A DNA stretch of 64,000 nt from Manihot esculenta (taxonomy: Eukaryota; Streptophyta; Magnoliopsida; Malpighiales; Euphorbiaceae), in contig NC_035177.2 in NCBI RefSeq assembly GCF_001659605.2, positions 3,844,611 to 3,908,610 on the forward strand. The letters are read 5' to 3'. Positions 38,069-46,691 of this stretch are shown one piece after another. The translations under genes were made by a program, and so were the position numbers. The notes beneath the pieces were generated by a model, which worked only from the letters and a program-made list of their open reading frames with translations, did no database searches and was not told the DNA's origin. Every line of letters begins with the position of its first letter. Position 1 is the first letter of the stretch.

Positions 38069-39289
38069 TGTAATACCCGGCTAGACTCCGGTATCGGAAT
38101 TCCTACCGTCCGGTGGAATCTCGGATGTCGGAAGCCTCTAGTAGGGTAGAAACATGTTTTCATAAAATGTTTTAATGTTTTTCATGATGTTAAGTGAAAA
38201 GGAAATGAGTTTTTGCATGAAAACAACCTTGGAGGAAAACTCAGGTTCGGCCGCCGAACATGCATGCATTTCGGGTGTGCCTTAGGCCCCCGAAGGGATA
38301 AGTGAGGGGAGTCCAGGTTCGGCCGCCGAACCTCAAGTTCGGCTGCCGAACATGGCATGCATGCGGAGGCACATTCGGCCCCCGAACGTGGCCTGGCCAG
38401 CCACTATAAAAGGGTCCCTTAGCCGAAAACGGGCGATCTTTTCTCCCCATTTTCGGTCAAGGTGAGCTCTCCGCCGTCCCTCACCAATCTTTGAGTTCTT
38501 CCTTCAGATCTTTCAAGATTTTCATAAGTTTTTGCTTTGTTTTGAAGATTTTCAAGCTTTGAGCAAGTTTTGGAGCTTTGAGGTTCAAGGAAACTCAACC
38601 CCTCCCATCTCCTAGTTTAGGTCGTCTCTCTCTCGATCTCCATGAGGTAAGAGCCGATCTTAAGCTCATTGCGTGTTTTAAGTAAGTTTTAAGTAGATCT
38701 TTGGGTTAGAATGCATGTTTTAGCTCATGGTTAGGTTTATGGGTTTTAATATGTGTTTATGAACAATGTGAGTTGCTTGATGTGTTGTAGATGGGGTTTA
38801 AGGTAGTTTGAAGCCCCTAGGAGCTTGTATGCTTGTGTATGTGTGTTGTAGAATAGGTTTATGCATGTTTGGATGGATTGGGAGGCATATATGCATAGAA
38901 GAGCTGAGTTTCTGCCACTAAGGGAGAAACCAGGTTCGGCAGCCGAAGGAACTTTCGGCCGCCGAACATGCTTGTGGAGGCAGCCTTCGGCTGCCGAAGC
39001 TTGCCCCCGAAAGGAGACTTTCGTCTCTGTCTGGGAGTTTCGGCCGCCGAAAGTGCCGCCGAACATGTATGAGTTTCGCCTCTGTCTGGGAGTTTCGGCC
39101 GCCGAAGGTGTCGCCGAACCTGTCTGACTTTCGGCTCTGGAGGGACTTTCGGCCGCCGAACCTGCTGCCGAAAGTGCCCTGTCCAGCCTTCCTTTGCATG
39201 TTCTTGCATGGATGTTTTGTTTTAGAGAGTTTTTGGGGGATGTTTTCAGAGTCATGTTATAGTATGTTGGTCCCTCATTTGAGTCCACC
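38069..39289 (+). mobile_element. Ty3/gypsy LTR fragment, family C, 3'-truncated (C2)
   Basis: It starts TGTAATACCCGGCTAGACTC at 38069, has TATAAAAG at 38405-38412 and both palindrome clusters, and stops at GAGTCCACC where element A begins. It is very similar to C1 over their shared length. Confidence 0.85.
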
Positions 39290-39556
39290 TGTAATACCCG
39301 GCTCGAGTCCGGCATCGGAATTCCTGTAGTCCGGTGGAATCTCGGGTGTCGGAACCCTCGAGAAGGGTAAGACATATGTTTTCCAAGGTCTTTTCACTTG
39401 TTTTTATGTTTTGAATTGTTAAAAGCATTGAGTTTTGAAAGAAAAGCAACAAGGGAGACATGCAGAGGTTCGGCCGCCGAAGGTCACTTTCGGCCGCCGA
39501 ACATTGCATGGTTGCGGCTTCACGTTCGGCTGCCAAAGGTGGTCTGGCCAGCCACC

Positions 39557-39564
39557 TATAAAAG
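39557..39564 (+). promoter_or_regulatory. TATA box of element A 5' LTR
   Basis: TATAAAAG lies after GGCCAGCCACC, a context shared by the LTRs of families A, B and C. It sits 20-90 nt downstream of the first palindrome cluster, so that cluster occupies the usual upstream promoter position. Confidence 0.75.
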
Positions 39565-40468
39565 GGCCAAGGGTCGGTGGAAGGAGGTTATTTCTCCTCC
39601 ACTTGCAGCCAGAGGTGAGTTTCAGCCTCTCCCCACGTTGACTTTCATATTTTCCATGATTTTCATCAAATCTTTCAAGAGTTTTAAACGTTTTGGTGAC
39701 TTGTGAAGGTTTTGAGCAAAAGAAGCAAGTTTTGAAGCTTGGAGCTTTGGAAGAGCTTTTCTTCATATCTCCACGTTAGGATTCTTCTTCCTCAAGTTCT
39801 TGAAGAGGTAAGTGAAGATCCTGAGCTTCTTTGATGATTTTGAAAGGTTTTATGAAGTTTGTATGGGTAGTTTGCATGTTTAGGTTTAGGTGTGGTTTTT
39901 GGTGATTTGTGGTGTTCCAGCATGTTTAAGTGTTATGTGCTATGTTTGTTTGGGGTTTTAGGGTAGTTTTAGACCCCTTTGTGCATATATATGTGTATAT
40001 GCTAGTTGGGAGTAGTTGATATGCATGTTGGTAGGTTTTTGGGCAAAGTTTGCATGAAACAGAGCAGGGTTCTGCCCTTCGGGCAAAACCAGGTTCGGCC
40101 GCCGAAGGAAGGTTCGGCCGCCGAACCCTTTGTGGAGGCAGTTTCGGTTGCCAAAGGTTGCCCCCGAAAGCGAGGCTTTCGGTTTAGAAAGGGACTTTCG
40201 GCCGCCGAAAGAGGGAGTTCGGCCGCCGAAAGTGTGTGAGTTTCGTCTCTGGACGAGACCTTCGGCCGCCGAAGGTGCCGCCGAACATGCATGAGTTTCG
40301 TCTCTGGAGTAGGGTTTCGGCCGCCGAACCTGCCGCCGAAAGTGCCCTGTCCAGTTTTCCTTTGCATGTTTTATGTGATGGTTTGAGGTTTGTTTAGAGG
40401 GGTTTTGGGGAGTTTCGTAGAGTTGGTCTTGAGTGAGTTTAGTCCCTCATTTGAGTCCACCTGTGTAG

Positions 40469-40545
40469 GTACGGACCAGAGGAATCAGGGAGGTCAGCAG
40501 TGAGTCCAGTGTCAGAACCTGCAGAGTCAGTTCAGAGATAACCAG
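40469..40545 (+). other. Mini-exon-like segment bounded by splice-site motifs (element A)
   Basis: It is preceded by CACCTGTGTAG and followed by GTGAGTGG. Equivalent segments of 70 nt (family B, 55,394-55,463) and 72 nt (family C, 37,729-37,800) keep both borders although their lengths and interior differ. Non-coding by length variation. Confidence 0.45.
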
Positions 40546-40747
40546 GTGAGTGGAATTTAACTTAATGTTTTAATCTGACAACAGAATATTTTATCATGCT
40601 TCATGCATCATGACTATGCTCTAGGGTGAGTGCATTAGTGTACACAAAGATGATGCATTGCATTTATCCTTGTACTTGGCATGGCTCCTTGTACATTGCT
40701 TATGTGAGACGGCACGAACTTCGTGAGGATTCATTAGCCCTCAGAGG

Positions 40748-40823
40748 AAAGACCTGGAACAGCCCTACGGGGACCAGGCACATATACAAAGACCTGGAAC
40801 AGCCCTACGGGGACCAGGCACAT
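40748..40823. repeat. Two-unit 40-nt tandem repeat in element A LTR
   Basis: AAGACCTGGAACAGCCCTAC begins both units, 40 nt apart. The 3' LTR carries the same pair (about 48,032-48,107). Families B and C have unrelated-looking units at the same place. Confidence 0.85.
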
Positions 40824-41461
40824 GGTACTTAGGTACCCCAGATGAGATAGAGGGAGTTTTGATCCGTCCGGCCGAGGTTATGTGATTATGTGTTGCATTC
40901 CATGAGAGCATGTTTTATCACCTATATTTGCCTATTCTACTCACTGGGCTATCGTAGCTCATCCCTCTCCCCTAACTCCAGTTGTGCAGGTTCAGAGATC
41001 AGAGAGAACTCAGCAGGGTACAGGAAGAGTACAGAGTCTTGTAATAGCTAGTGTGGACATGTAAATGTATAGAGATAATGTATATGTACAGTGTATGTAC
41101 AATGTATAGAATGGTGCTTGATTTATAAGACTTGTAATCCCTTTGTGGAGTCACATGATCAGTTTATGTATGTTTCGTTATTGTTGTATGTTTCTGAGCA
41201 AAACCAGGCTTAACATTATGAGTTGATCCGCCTAGAGCCATGAGGAACTCTAGTAGGGATTAGTAGAGCACAGAGAGAGTGCATGCACAGGTTAAGCCTT
41301 GGAATAAAGAAAAGTTTTATGTTTTTACAGCAAATGTATGATCATGTATGGGATTTCACAGGTATACAGACAGGATAGCAGGCTTACTACGGGTCCCGGC
41401 GATCTTAAGTCGATCTGGATCCTAGTGCCGGTGGCAGTTCGGTTTCCGGGCTGTTACAGAT

Positions 41462-41473
41462 TGGTATCAGAGC
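41462..41473 (+). other. Primer binding site of element A
   Basis: TGGTATCAGAGC, three nt after the 5' LTR end, complements the 3' end of initiator methionine tRNA, the usual primer for plant chromoviruses. Confidence 0.9.
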
Positions 41474-41654
41474 CCTAGGTTCACATGGTCGGACCTATAG
41501 AGAGAGTTGGGCTCATAGAGAGGTTTAGCAGGTCAAGCACCATAGGAAAAACATGTCCACGAGGATAGGATGTTCTGCTGATGTGCAATGCCATGAGTTA
41601 TGTATGTGCATGTTTTGATGTGTTGCTGATGTGTTATGTGATTTGTTGTTTTCC

Positions 41655-41656
41655 AG
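41655..41656 (+). promoter_or_regulatory. Candidate 3' splice site just before gag (element A)
   Basis: TTTGTTGTTTTCCAG ends 9 nt before the gag ATG at 41666. Family B has ATGCTTTCAG at the same distance from its gag ATG (56,720-56,721 and 63,539-63,540). Use of the site would remove the primer binding site from a translated RNA. Confidence 0.4.
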
Positions 41657-41665
41657 AGAGTGAAG

Positions 41666-43195
41666 ATGCGAGGAACTCGTCGATCCGCGAGATTGACTGG
41701 AGTCCCACCTGTAAGTGAGGGTACAGCTGCTCGTCCACCTGCCTTGCCAAGGGCAAGATCGCACAGGTCAAGCAGGGAAGGAACGTCACGAGACCCGAGA
41801 AGGTCTTCTGACGAGAGCAGGAGAGGAGTAAGCAGAGGGGGAAGGTCAGTAGAAGAAAGAGGTGTGATGGAAGAGGATCAGAATAGAGATGTAAGCATGG
41901 GTGTAGGAAGGTCAGAAGAAGGTATGGGGGAGTCCCAGGGAGGCATGCAGGCCTCGGGGTTTGGCTATCCACCCTTTCCACAGGGCCCAGAGTATCCGAG
42001 GGGAGGCACGTCGGATTACTCCAGCTTTGCCCCATATCCACCCTACATGCCCTATATGCCCTATCCTTCCTTTTATCCACCATATCACATGTATCCACCC
42101 CCACCTGTTCATCCAAGTCCAGTACAACCTGAAGTAAGGGAACCAGTTCCTCCACCACCACCTCCTGAACCAGTAGCCCCTGTTGTGGAAGCACAGCAAC
42201 CCAGTTCTTCAGGGGGAAGTAAGGTGAAGATGACCGAGTACTTAAAGTTGGATGCTCCGAAATTCAATACAGGAGATGATCCCTTTGAGTATCTCAGTGC
42301 AGTTAGAATGATAACAAGTGAGTTGGGAGCTGATGACGGTAGAGCCATTGAGATGGCAGGGTTCACGTTAAAGTGTAAGAAAGCTAGAGAATGGTTCAAG
42401 AATTATGTGGACCCGAGACTTGAGAGTATGTCATGGGAAGAGTTCGCCAACGAATTTGCTGGATGGGCTTTTCCTGACAATTCCAGGGAACTAAAGGTTG
42501 TGGAGTTTGAGCAGTTGCGACAGACGGAGGAGATGAGCGTTGATGAATATACAGATAAGTTCCTGGAATTGTTGCCCTATGTCGGTCAGGCATATGATAC
42601 AGATCAGAAGAAGGCAAAGAGATATGCCACAAGGCTTCATCCCAGGTATTTCTCTTTGATTCTTCATGCGGAGAAGGAAAGTTTCCACTCTATTGTGGAT
42701 GCTGCTAGAAAGATGGAGGCCAGTGCCATAAGTCAAGGTGTAGTCAAGGCACAGTCTTCTGGTGTTAAACCAGGTTCCTCCTCACAGGGTACAGTAAGTG
42801 CAAGTAAGAGGAGATGGGAGAAATTCAGAGGAAAGAGAGGCAAGTTCTGGAACAGGCTTAAGTCAGGTCTAGGAATGAGTAGTGGCTCCAGTTCTGGTGC
42901 AGATTTTCCAGTGTGCAAGAGGTGTGGCAAACAACATAGAGGAGCTTGTCAGTTGGGATCCACAGCCTGCTATAGATGTGGGCAGGAGGGACATTATGCA
43001 CGGGAATGTCCTCAGGCGACTTTGGTTGCACCATCCCAGCAGATGAGTACGGGCAGTGTAGTACAGCCAGTAGCTTCAGCCATACCACCAAGCAGTGGCA
43101 GAGGAAGAGGAAGAGGGGCAGCCTCTTCATCAGGGATGGGTTCCCGAGGTGCAGGTCCGTCAGCCCCAGCACGGATTTTCACCCTGACTCAGTAG
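41666..43195 (+). CDS. gag: Gag polyprotein of element A
   Basis: Structural protein that forms the virus-like particle and binds genomic RNA. The chosen start (MRGTRRSARLTG) is shared with family B; an ATG six nt upstream is also possible. About 509 residues: basic N-terminus, a Pro/Tyr-rich segment near residues 90-170, the Retrotrans_gag domain at about 195-330 (FTLKCKKAREWFKNYVDPRL, EFEQLRQTEEMSVDEYTDKF), and near residue 435 the CCHC zinc knuckle CYRCGQEGHYARECP, preceded by a half-knuckle CKRCGKQHRGAC. It ends at TAG 43193-43195; the frame stays open beyond it into protease and pol. Confidence 0.93.
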   Translation: MRGTRRSARLTGVPPVSEGTAARPPALPRARSHRSSREGTSRDPRRSSDESRRGVSRGGRSVEERGVMEEDQNRDVSMGVGRSEEGMGESQGGMQASGFGYPPFPQGPEYPRGGTSDYSSFAPYPPYMPYMPYPSFYPPYHMYPPPPVHPSPVQPEVREPVPPPPPPEPVAPVVEAQQPSSSGGSKVKMTEYLKLDAPKFNTGDDPFEYLSAVRMITSELGADDGRAIEMAGFTLKCKKAREWFKNYVDPRLESMSWEEFANEFAGWAFPDNSRELKVVEFEQLRQTEEMSVDEYTDKFLELLPYVGQAYDTDQKKAKRYATRLHPRYFSLILHAEKESFHSIVDAARKMEASAISQGVVKAQSSGVKPGSSSQGTVSASKRRWEKFRGKRGKFWNRLKSGLGMSSGSSSGADFPVCKRCGKQHRGACQLGSTACYRCGQEGHYARECPQATLVAPSQQMSTGSVVQPVASAIPPSSGRGRGRGAASSSGMGSRGAGPSAPARIFTLTQ

Positions 43196-46100
43196 GAGGC
43201 AGACACGTCGAACACGGTGGTGTCAGGTACTCTCATCATTGGGTGTTCAGAGGTGTATGCTTTAATGGACCCCGGTGCTTCTCACTCTTTCATTTCTTCT
43301 AGAGCTGCAGAGAGGTTGGGTCTGATGGTGTCTGAGTTAGAGTGTCCTCTATGGGTCAGTGGACCCAAATGTGATCCATCTTTGGCAGAGTCAGTCTGTC
43401 GGTTCAGTCCAGTGTGCATAGAGGGTAGATACCTTCCAGCTGACCTGGTGGTTCTAGAGTTGACAGATTTTGATGTCATTCTAGGGATGGACTGGTTATC
43501 TACGTATGATGCTACCCTGAACTATAGAGACAAGGTAGTCAGTGTCAGAGACCAGGATGGGTCAGAGTGTGTCTTCAGAGGAGACAGGAGAGGGACACCT
43601 AGGGGTTTGATATCAGCCCTCCAGGCTCGTAGAATGTTAAGGAAGGGGTGTCAGGGGTTCCTAGCTTATGTGAGAGAGCTAGACAGTCAGGTTAGGGAAC
43701 CATCCTCAGTACCAGTTGTTAGAGACTTCCTAGATTTGTTTCCTGAAGAGCTTCCAGGACTACCACCAGATAGGGAAATAGAGTTCGAGATTGAGTTGAT
43801 GCCCAATGCTAGACCGATCTCTATTCCTCCCTATAGGATGGCACCAGCAGAGTTGCGAGAGTTGAAAGAGCAGTTACAGGATTTGGTAGCTAAGGGTTTC
43901 ATCCGCCCGAGTACCTCACCCTGGGGTGCTCCAGTATTATTTGTCAGAAAGAAGGATGGACCTCTTAGACTTTGTGTCGACTACAGACAGTTGAACAAAG
44001 TCACTATCAAAAACAAGTATCCGTTACCCAGGATCGATGATCTATTCGACCAGCTGGCAGGAGCAGGTTGTTTTTCTAAAATAGATCTGAGATCCGGATA
44101 CCACCAGTTGAAGATCAGGGAAGGAGATGTGTCCAAGACTGCTTTCAGAACCAGATATGGGCATTATGAGTTCCTTGTGATGCCGTTCGGGTTGACTAAC
44201 GCCCCTGCAGCATTCATGGATCTCATGAACAGGGTTTTTAGGGAGTACTTGGATCGTTTTGTGATCGTCTTTATTGATGATATCTTGGTGTACTCCAGGA
44301 ATGCAGAGGACCATGCCCAGCATCTTCGGATAGTGCTGCAAACCTTGAGAGAGCATGGCTTGTATGCTAAGTTCTCCAAGTGCGAGTTCTGGCTAAGGAG
44401 CATTTCCTTTTTGGGACATGTTGTATCAGAGGAAGGTATATCAGTAGATCCCAAAAAGGTAGAGGCAGTAGCCAACTGGCCTACACCCACTACGGTGACC
44501 GAGATCAAGAGTTTTCTGGGTTTGGCAGGCTACTATCGGAGGTTTGTTCAGGACTTCTCGAAGATAGCTGCTCCTATGACCAGACTGACCAGAAAGAATC
44601 AGCAGTTTGTGTGGTCAGAGGAATGTGAAAAGAGTTTTGCAGAGTTGAAGAGACGATTAACTTCAGCACCGGTGTTAGCTCTGCCGATTAGTGATAAAGA
44701 TTTCACAGTGTTCTGTGATGCATCCCGAGTGGGATTAGGTTGTGTGTTGATGCAGAATGATAGAGTGATAGCTTATGCTTCTAGACAGCTGAAGAAGCAC
44801 GAGCTGAATTACCCGACACACGATCTTGAAATGGCAGCTGTTATCTTTGCACTTAAGATGTGGAGGCATTACCTCTATGGGGTAAAATGTGAGATCTATA
44901 CGGATCATAAGAGCCTGCAGCACATCTTAAGTCAGAGAGAGTTAAACTTGAGGCAGAGACGGTGGGTAGAATTGCTCAGTGATTATGATTGCAAGATCCA
45001 GTATCATCCAGGCAAGGCGAATGTTGTAGCTGATGCCTTAAGCCGAAAGTCACTTGGCAGTTTATCCCACATTGCAGTAGAGAGAAGACCGGTGGTGAAG
45101 GATTTCTATAAGCTCGTGGAAGACGGGTTACAGTTGCAGTTATCTGGTACCGGTGTTTTGTTCGCACAGATGAAAGTGACACCAGTGTTTCTAGAGCAAG
45201 TGGCTCTGAAACAGCACGAAGATCCCGAGTTAGTGAGGATTGCCAGAACTGTTCAGTCGGGCAACAGTACAGAGTTCAGATTTGATAGTGAGGGGATTCT
45301 TCGGCACGGTAAGAGGTTATGTGTACCAGATGATAGCAGTTTGAAGGCAGACATTATGAGGGAAGCTCATAATGCGCGGTATAGTATTCACCCGGGAGCC
45401 ACCAAGATGTATCAAGATCTGAGAAGGGTGTATTGGTGGCCAGCAATGAAGAGAGAAGTGGCACAGTTCGTGTCAGCCTGCGAGACATGTCAAAGGGTGA
45501 AGCTAGAGCACCAGAAGCCGGCTGGAATGCTTAACCCACTGCCGATTCCAGAATGGAAATGGGAGAACATAGCTATGGATTTTGTAGTGGGCTTACCGGC
45601 GACGTCTAACAGACTAGACTCCATATGGGTGATTGTGGATAGACTCACTAAATCTGCTCACTTCATTCCAGTTAGGAGTAACTACTCTGTGGACAAGTTG
45701 GCGCAGGTGTATGTAGACGAGATAGTAAGGTTGCATGGAGTTCCAGTGTCGATGGTATCAGATCGAGGACCTCAGTTCACCTCCAGGTTTTGGCGGAGTC
45801 TGCAAAATGAAATGGGCACAAGGTTGGATTTCAGCACTGCTTTCCATCCACAGACAGACGGTCAGTCTGAGAGAACCATCCAGACCATTGAAGATATGTT
45901 GAGAATGTGTGTGTTAGACTTTGGCGGTTCTTGGAGGCAGCATTTACCTCTGGTGGAGTTTGCCTACAACAACAGCCATCATGCTAGCATAGGGATGGCT
46001 CCTTATGAAGCTTTGTATGGGAGGAAGTGCCGAACACCTGTTTGCTGGGAAGAGGTAGGAGAGAAAACTCTTGCAGGGCCAGAGTTAGTTGAGATAACCA

Positions 46101-46612
46101 GCAAGTTAGTGCCTATCATCAGAGAGCGGATCAGAACAGCTGTAAGCAGACAGAAAAGTTATGCAGACATCCGTAGGAAGCAGATAGAGTTCCAGGAGGG
46201 GGATATGGTATTGCTTAAGGTGTCTCCGATGAAGGGAGTGGTTCGGTTTGGAAAGAAGGGTAAACTGGCCCCACGGTACATTGGTCCCTTTGAGATCTTG
46301 CAGAAGATCGGGCCTGTATCGTATAAACTAGATTTACCGGCTTCTATGGAACGAATTCACCCGGTATTCCATGTTTCTATGTTGAGAAAATTTGTGTCAG
46401 ATCCAGAGAAGGTTCTTAGTGAACCGGAGGTGGAAATCTTAAGTGATCTCACCTATGTAGAGCAGCCAGTGCGGATCCTTGACACCCAGATCAGAAAGCT
46501 GAGAAACAAGGAGATACCAATGGTGAAAGTTTTGTGGAACCACCACAACCTAGAAGAGTGCACGTGGGAGACTCGGGAGTCCATGCTCCAGCAATACCCG
46601 TATCTGTTTTAA
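43196..46612 (+). CDS. pol: Pol polyprotein of element A (protease, RT, RNase H, integrase, chromodomain)
   Basis: It follows gag in the same frame, with only TAG between. The first Met is at 43217 (1,131 residues, numbered from there). Protease: [13 protein letters not shown], residues 15-27, with DPG in place of D(S/T)G. RT: about 205-365, with [10 protein letters not shown] and the catalytic FIDDILVYS near 353. RNase H: about 480-610, from FCDAS to VVADALSRK. Integrase: HHCC zinc finger about 717-760, core with Asp in IAMDFV (about 787), Asp in VSDRGPQF (about 848), Glu in QSERTIQ (about 885), and a YIGPFEIL module near 1020. Chromodomain: about 1072-1131 ([16 protein letters not shown]). 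No frameshift or inner stop; all catalytic residues are visible. Translation would need readthrough of the TAG or internal initiation. Confidence 0.95.
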   Translation, partial: EADTSNTVVSGTLIIGCSEVYALMDPGASHSFISSRAAERLGLMVSELECPLWVSGPKCDPSLAESVCRFSPVCIEGRYLPADLVVLELTDFDVILGMDWLSTYDATLNYRDKVVSVRDQDGSECVFRGDRRGTPRGLISALQARRMLRKGCQGFLAYVRELDSQVREPSSVPVVRDFLDLFPEELPGLPPDREIEFEIELMPNARPISIPPYRMAPAELRELKEQLQDLVAKGFIRPSTSPWGAPVLFVRKKDGPLRLCVDYRQLNKVTIKNKYPLPRIDDLFDQLAGAGCFSKIDLRSGYHQLKIREGDVSKTAFRTRYGHYEFLVMPFGLTNAPAAFMDLMNRVFREYLDRFVIVFIDDILVYSRNAEDHAQHLRIVLQTLREHGLYAKFSKCEFWLRSISFLGHVVSEEGISVDPKKVEAVANWPTPTTVTEIKSFLGLAGYYRRFVQDFSKIAAPMTRLTRKNQQFVWSEECEKSFAELKRRLTSAPVLALPISDKDFTVFCDASRVGLGCVLMQNDRVIAYASRQLKKHELNYPTHDLEMAAVIFALKMWRHYLYGVKCEIYTDHKSLQHILSQRELNLRQRRWVELLSDYDCKIQYHPGKANVVADALSRKSLGSLSHIAVERRPVVKDFYKLVEDGLQLQLSGTGVLFAQMKVTPVFLEQVALKQHEDPELVRIARTVQSGNSTEFRFDSEGILRHGKRLCVPDDSSLKADIMREAHNARYSIHPGATKMYQDLRRVYWWPAMKREVAQFVSACETCQRVKLEHQKPAGMLNPLPIPEWKWENIAMDFVVGLPATSNRLDSIWVIVDRLTKSAHFIPVRSNYSVDKLAQVYVDEIVRLHGVPVSMVSDRGPQFTSRFWRSLQNEMGTRLDFSTAFHPQTDGQSERTIQTIEDMLRMCVLDFGGSWRQHLPLVEFAYNNSHHASIGMAPYEALYGRKCRTPVCWEEVGEKTLAGPELVEITSKLVPIIRERIRTAVSRQKSYADIRRKQIEFQEGDMVLLKVSPMKGVVRFGKKGKLAPRYIGPFEILQKIGPVSYKLDLPASMERIHPVFHVSMLRKFVSDPEKVLSEPEVEILSDLTYVEQPVRILDTQIRKLRNKEIPMVKVLWNHHNLEECTWETRESMLQQYPYLF

Positions 46613-46656
46613 GGTTAGTTGTTTTCCCTTTTCTATGTGTTTATGTTGTGTTAGGG

Positions 46657-46691
46657 ACATTCGGGGACGAATGTTCTTAAGGGGGGGAGAA
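46657..46691 (+). other. Inverted repeat and polypurine tract of element A
   Basis: ACATTCG and CGAATGT arms (46,657-46,674) stand directly before the polypurine tract AAGGGGGGGAGAA (46,679-46,691), which abuts the 3' LTR. The tract primes plus-strand synthesis. Confidence 0.85.

Larger units (their letters stand above)
39290..41458 (+). repeat. 5' LTR of element A
   Basis: From TGTAATACCCGG to CGGGCTGTTACA. It contains a palindrome cluster at about 39,470-39,535, TATA box at 39,557, donor-like GTGAGT at 39,615 and GTAAGT at 39,808, a second palindrome cluster at about 40,090-40,345, a mini-exon-like segment at 40,469-40,545, a 40-nt tandem repeat at 40,748-40,823 and an acceptor-like TTGTGCAG ending at 40,989. 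Confidence 0.95.

Noticed and set aside
36600..39770. Many overlapping open frames of 60-210 codons on both strands with repeated RPPK, SAAE and GGR residues
   Set aside because: They are the palindrome arrays of the LTRs read in different frames; the same DNA is open in several frames and both strands, there is no codon-level constraint, and the frames cross LTR borders.
40740..40830. CRISPR-like short repeats
   Set aside because: Units are directly adjacent without unique spacers and lie in a plant LTR.
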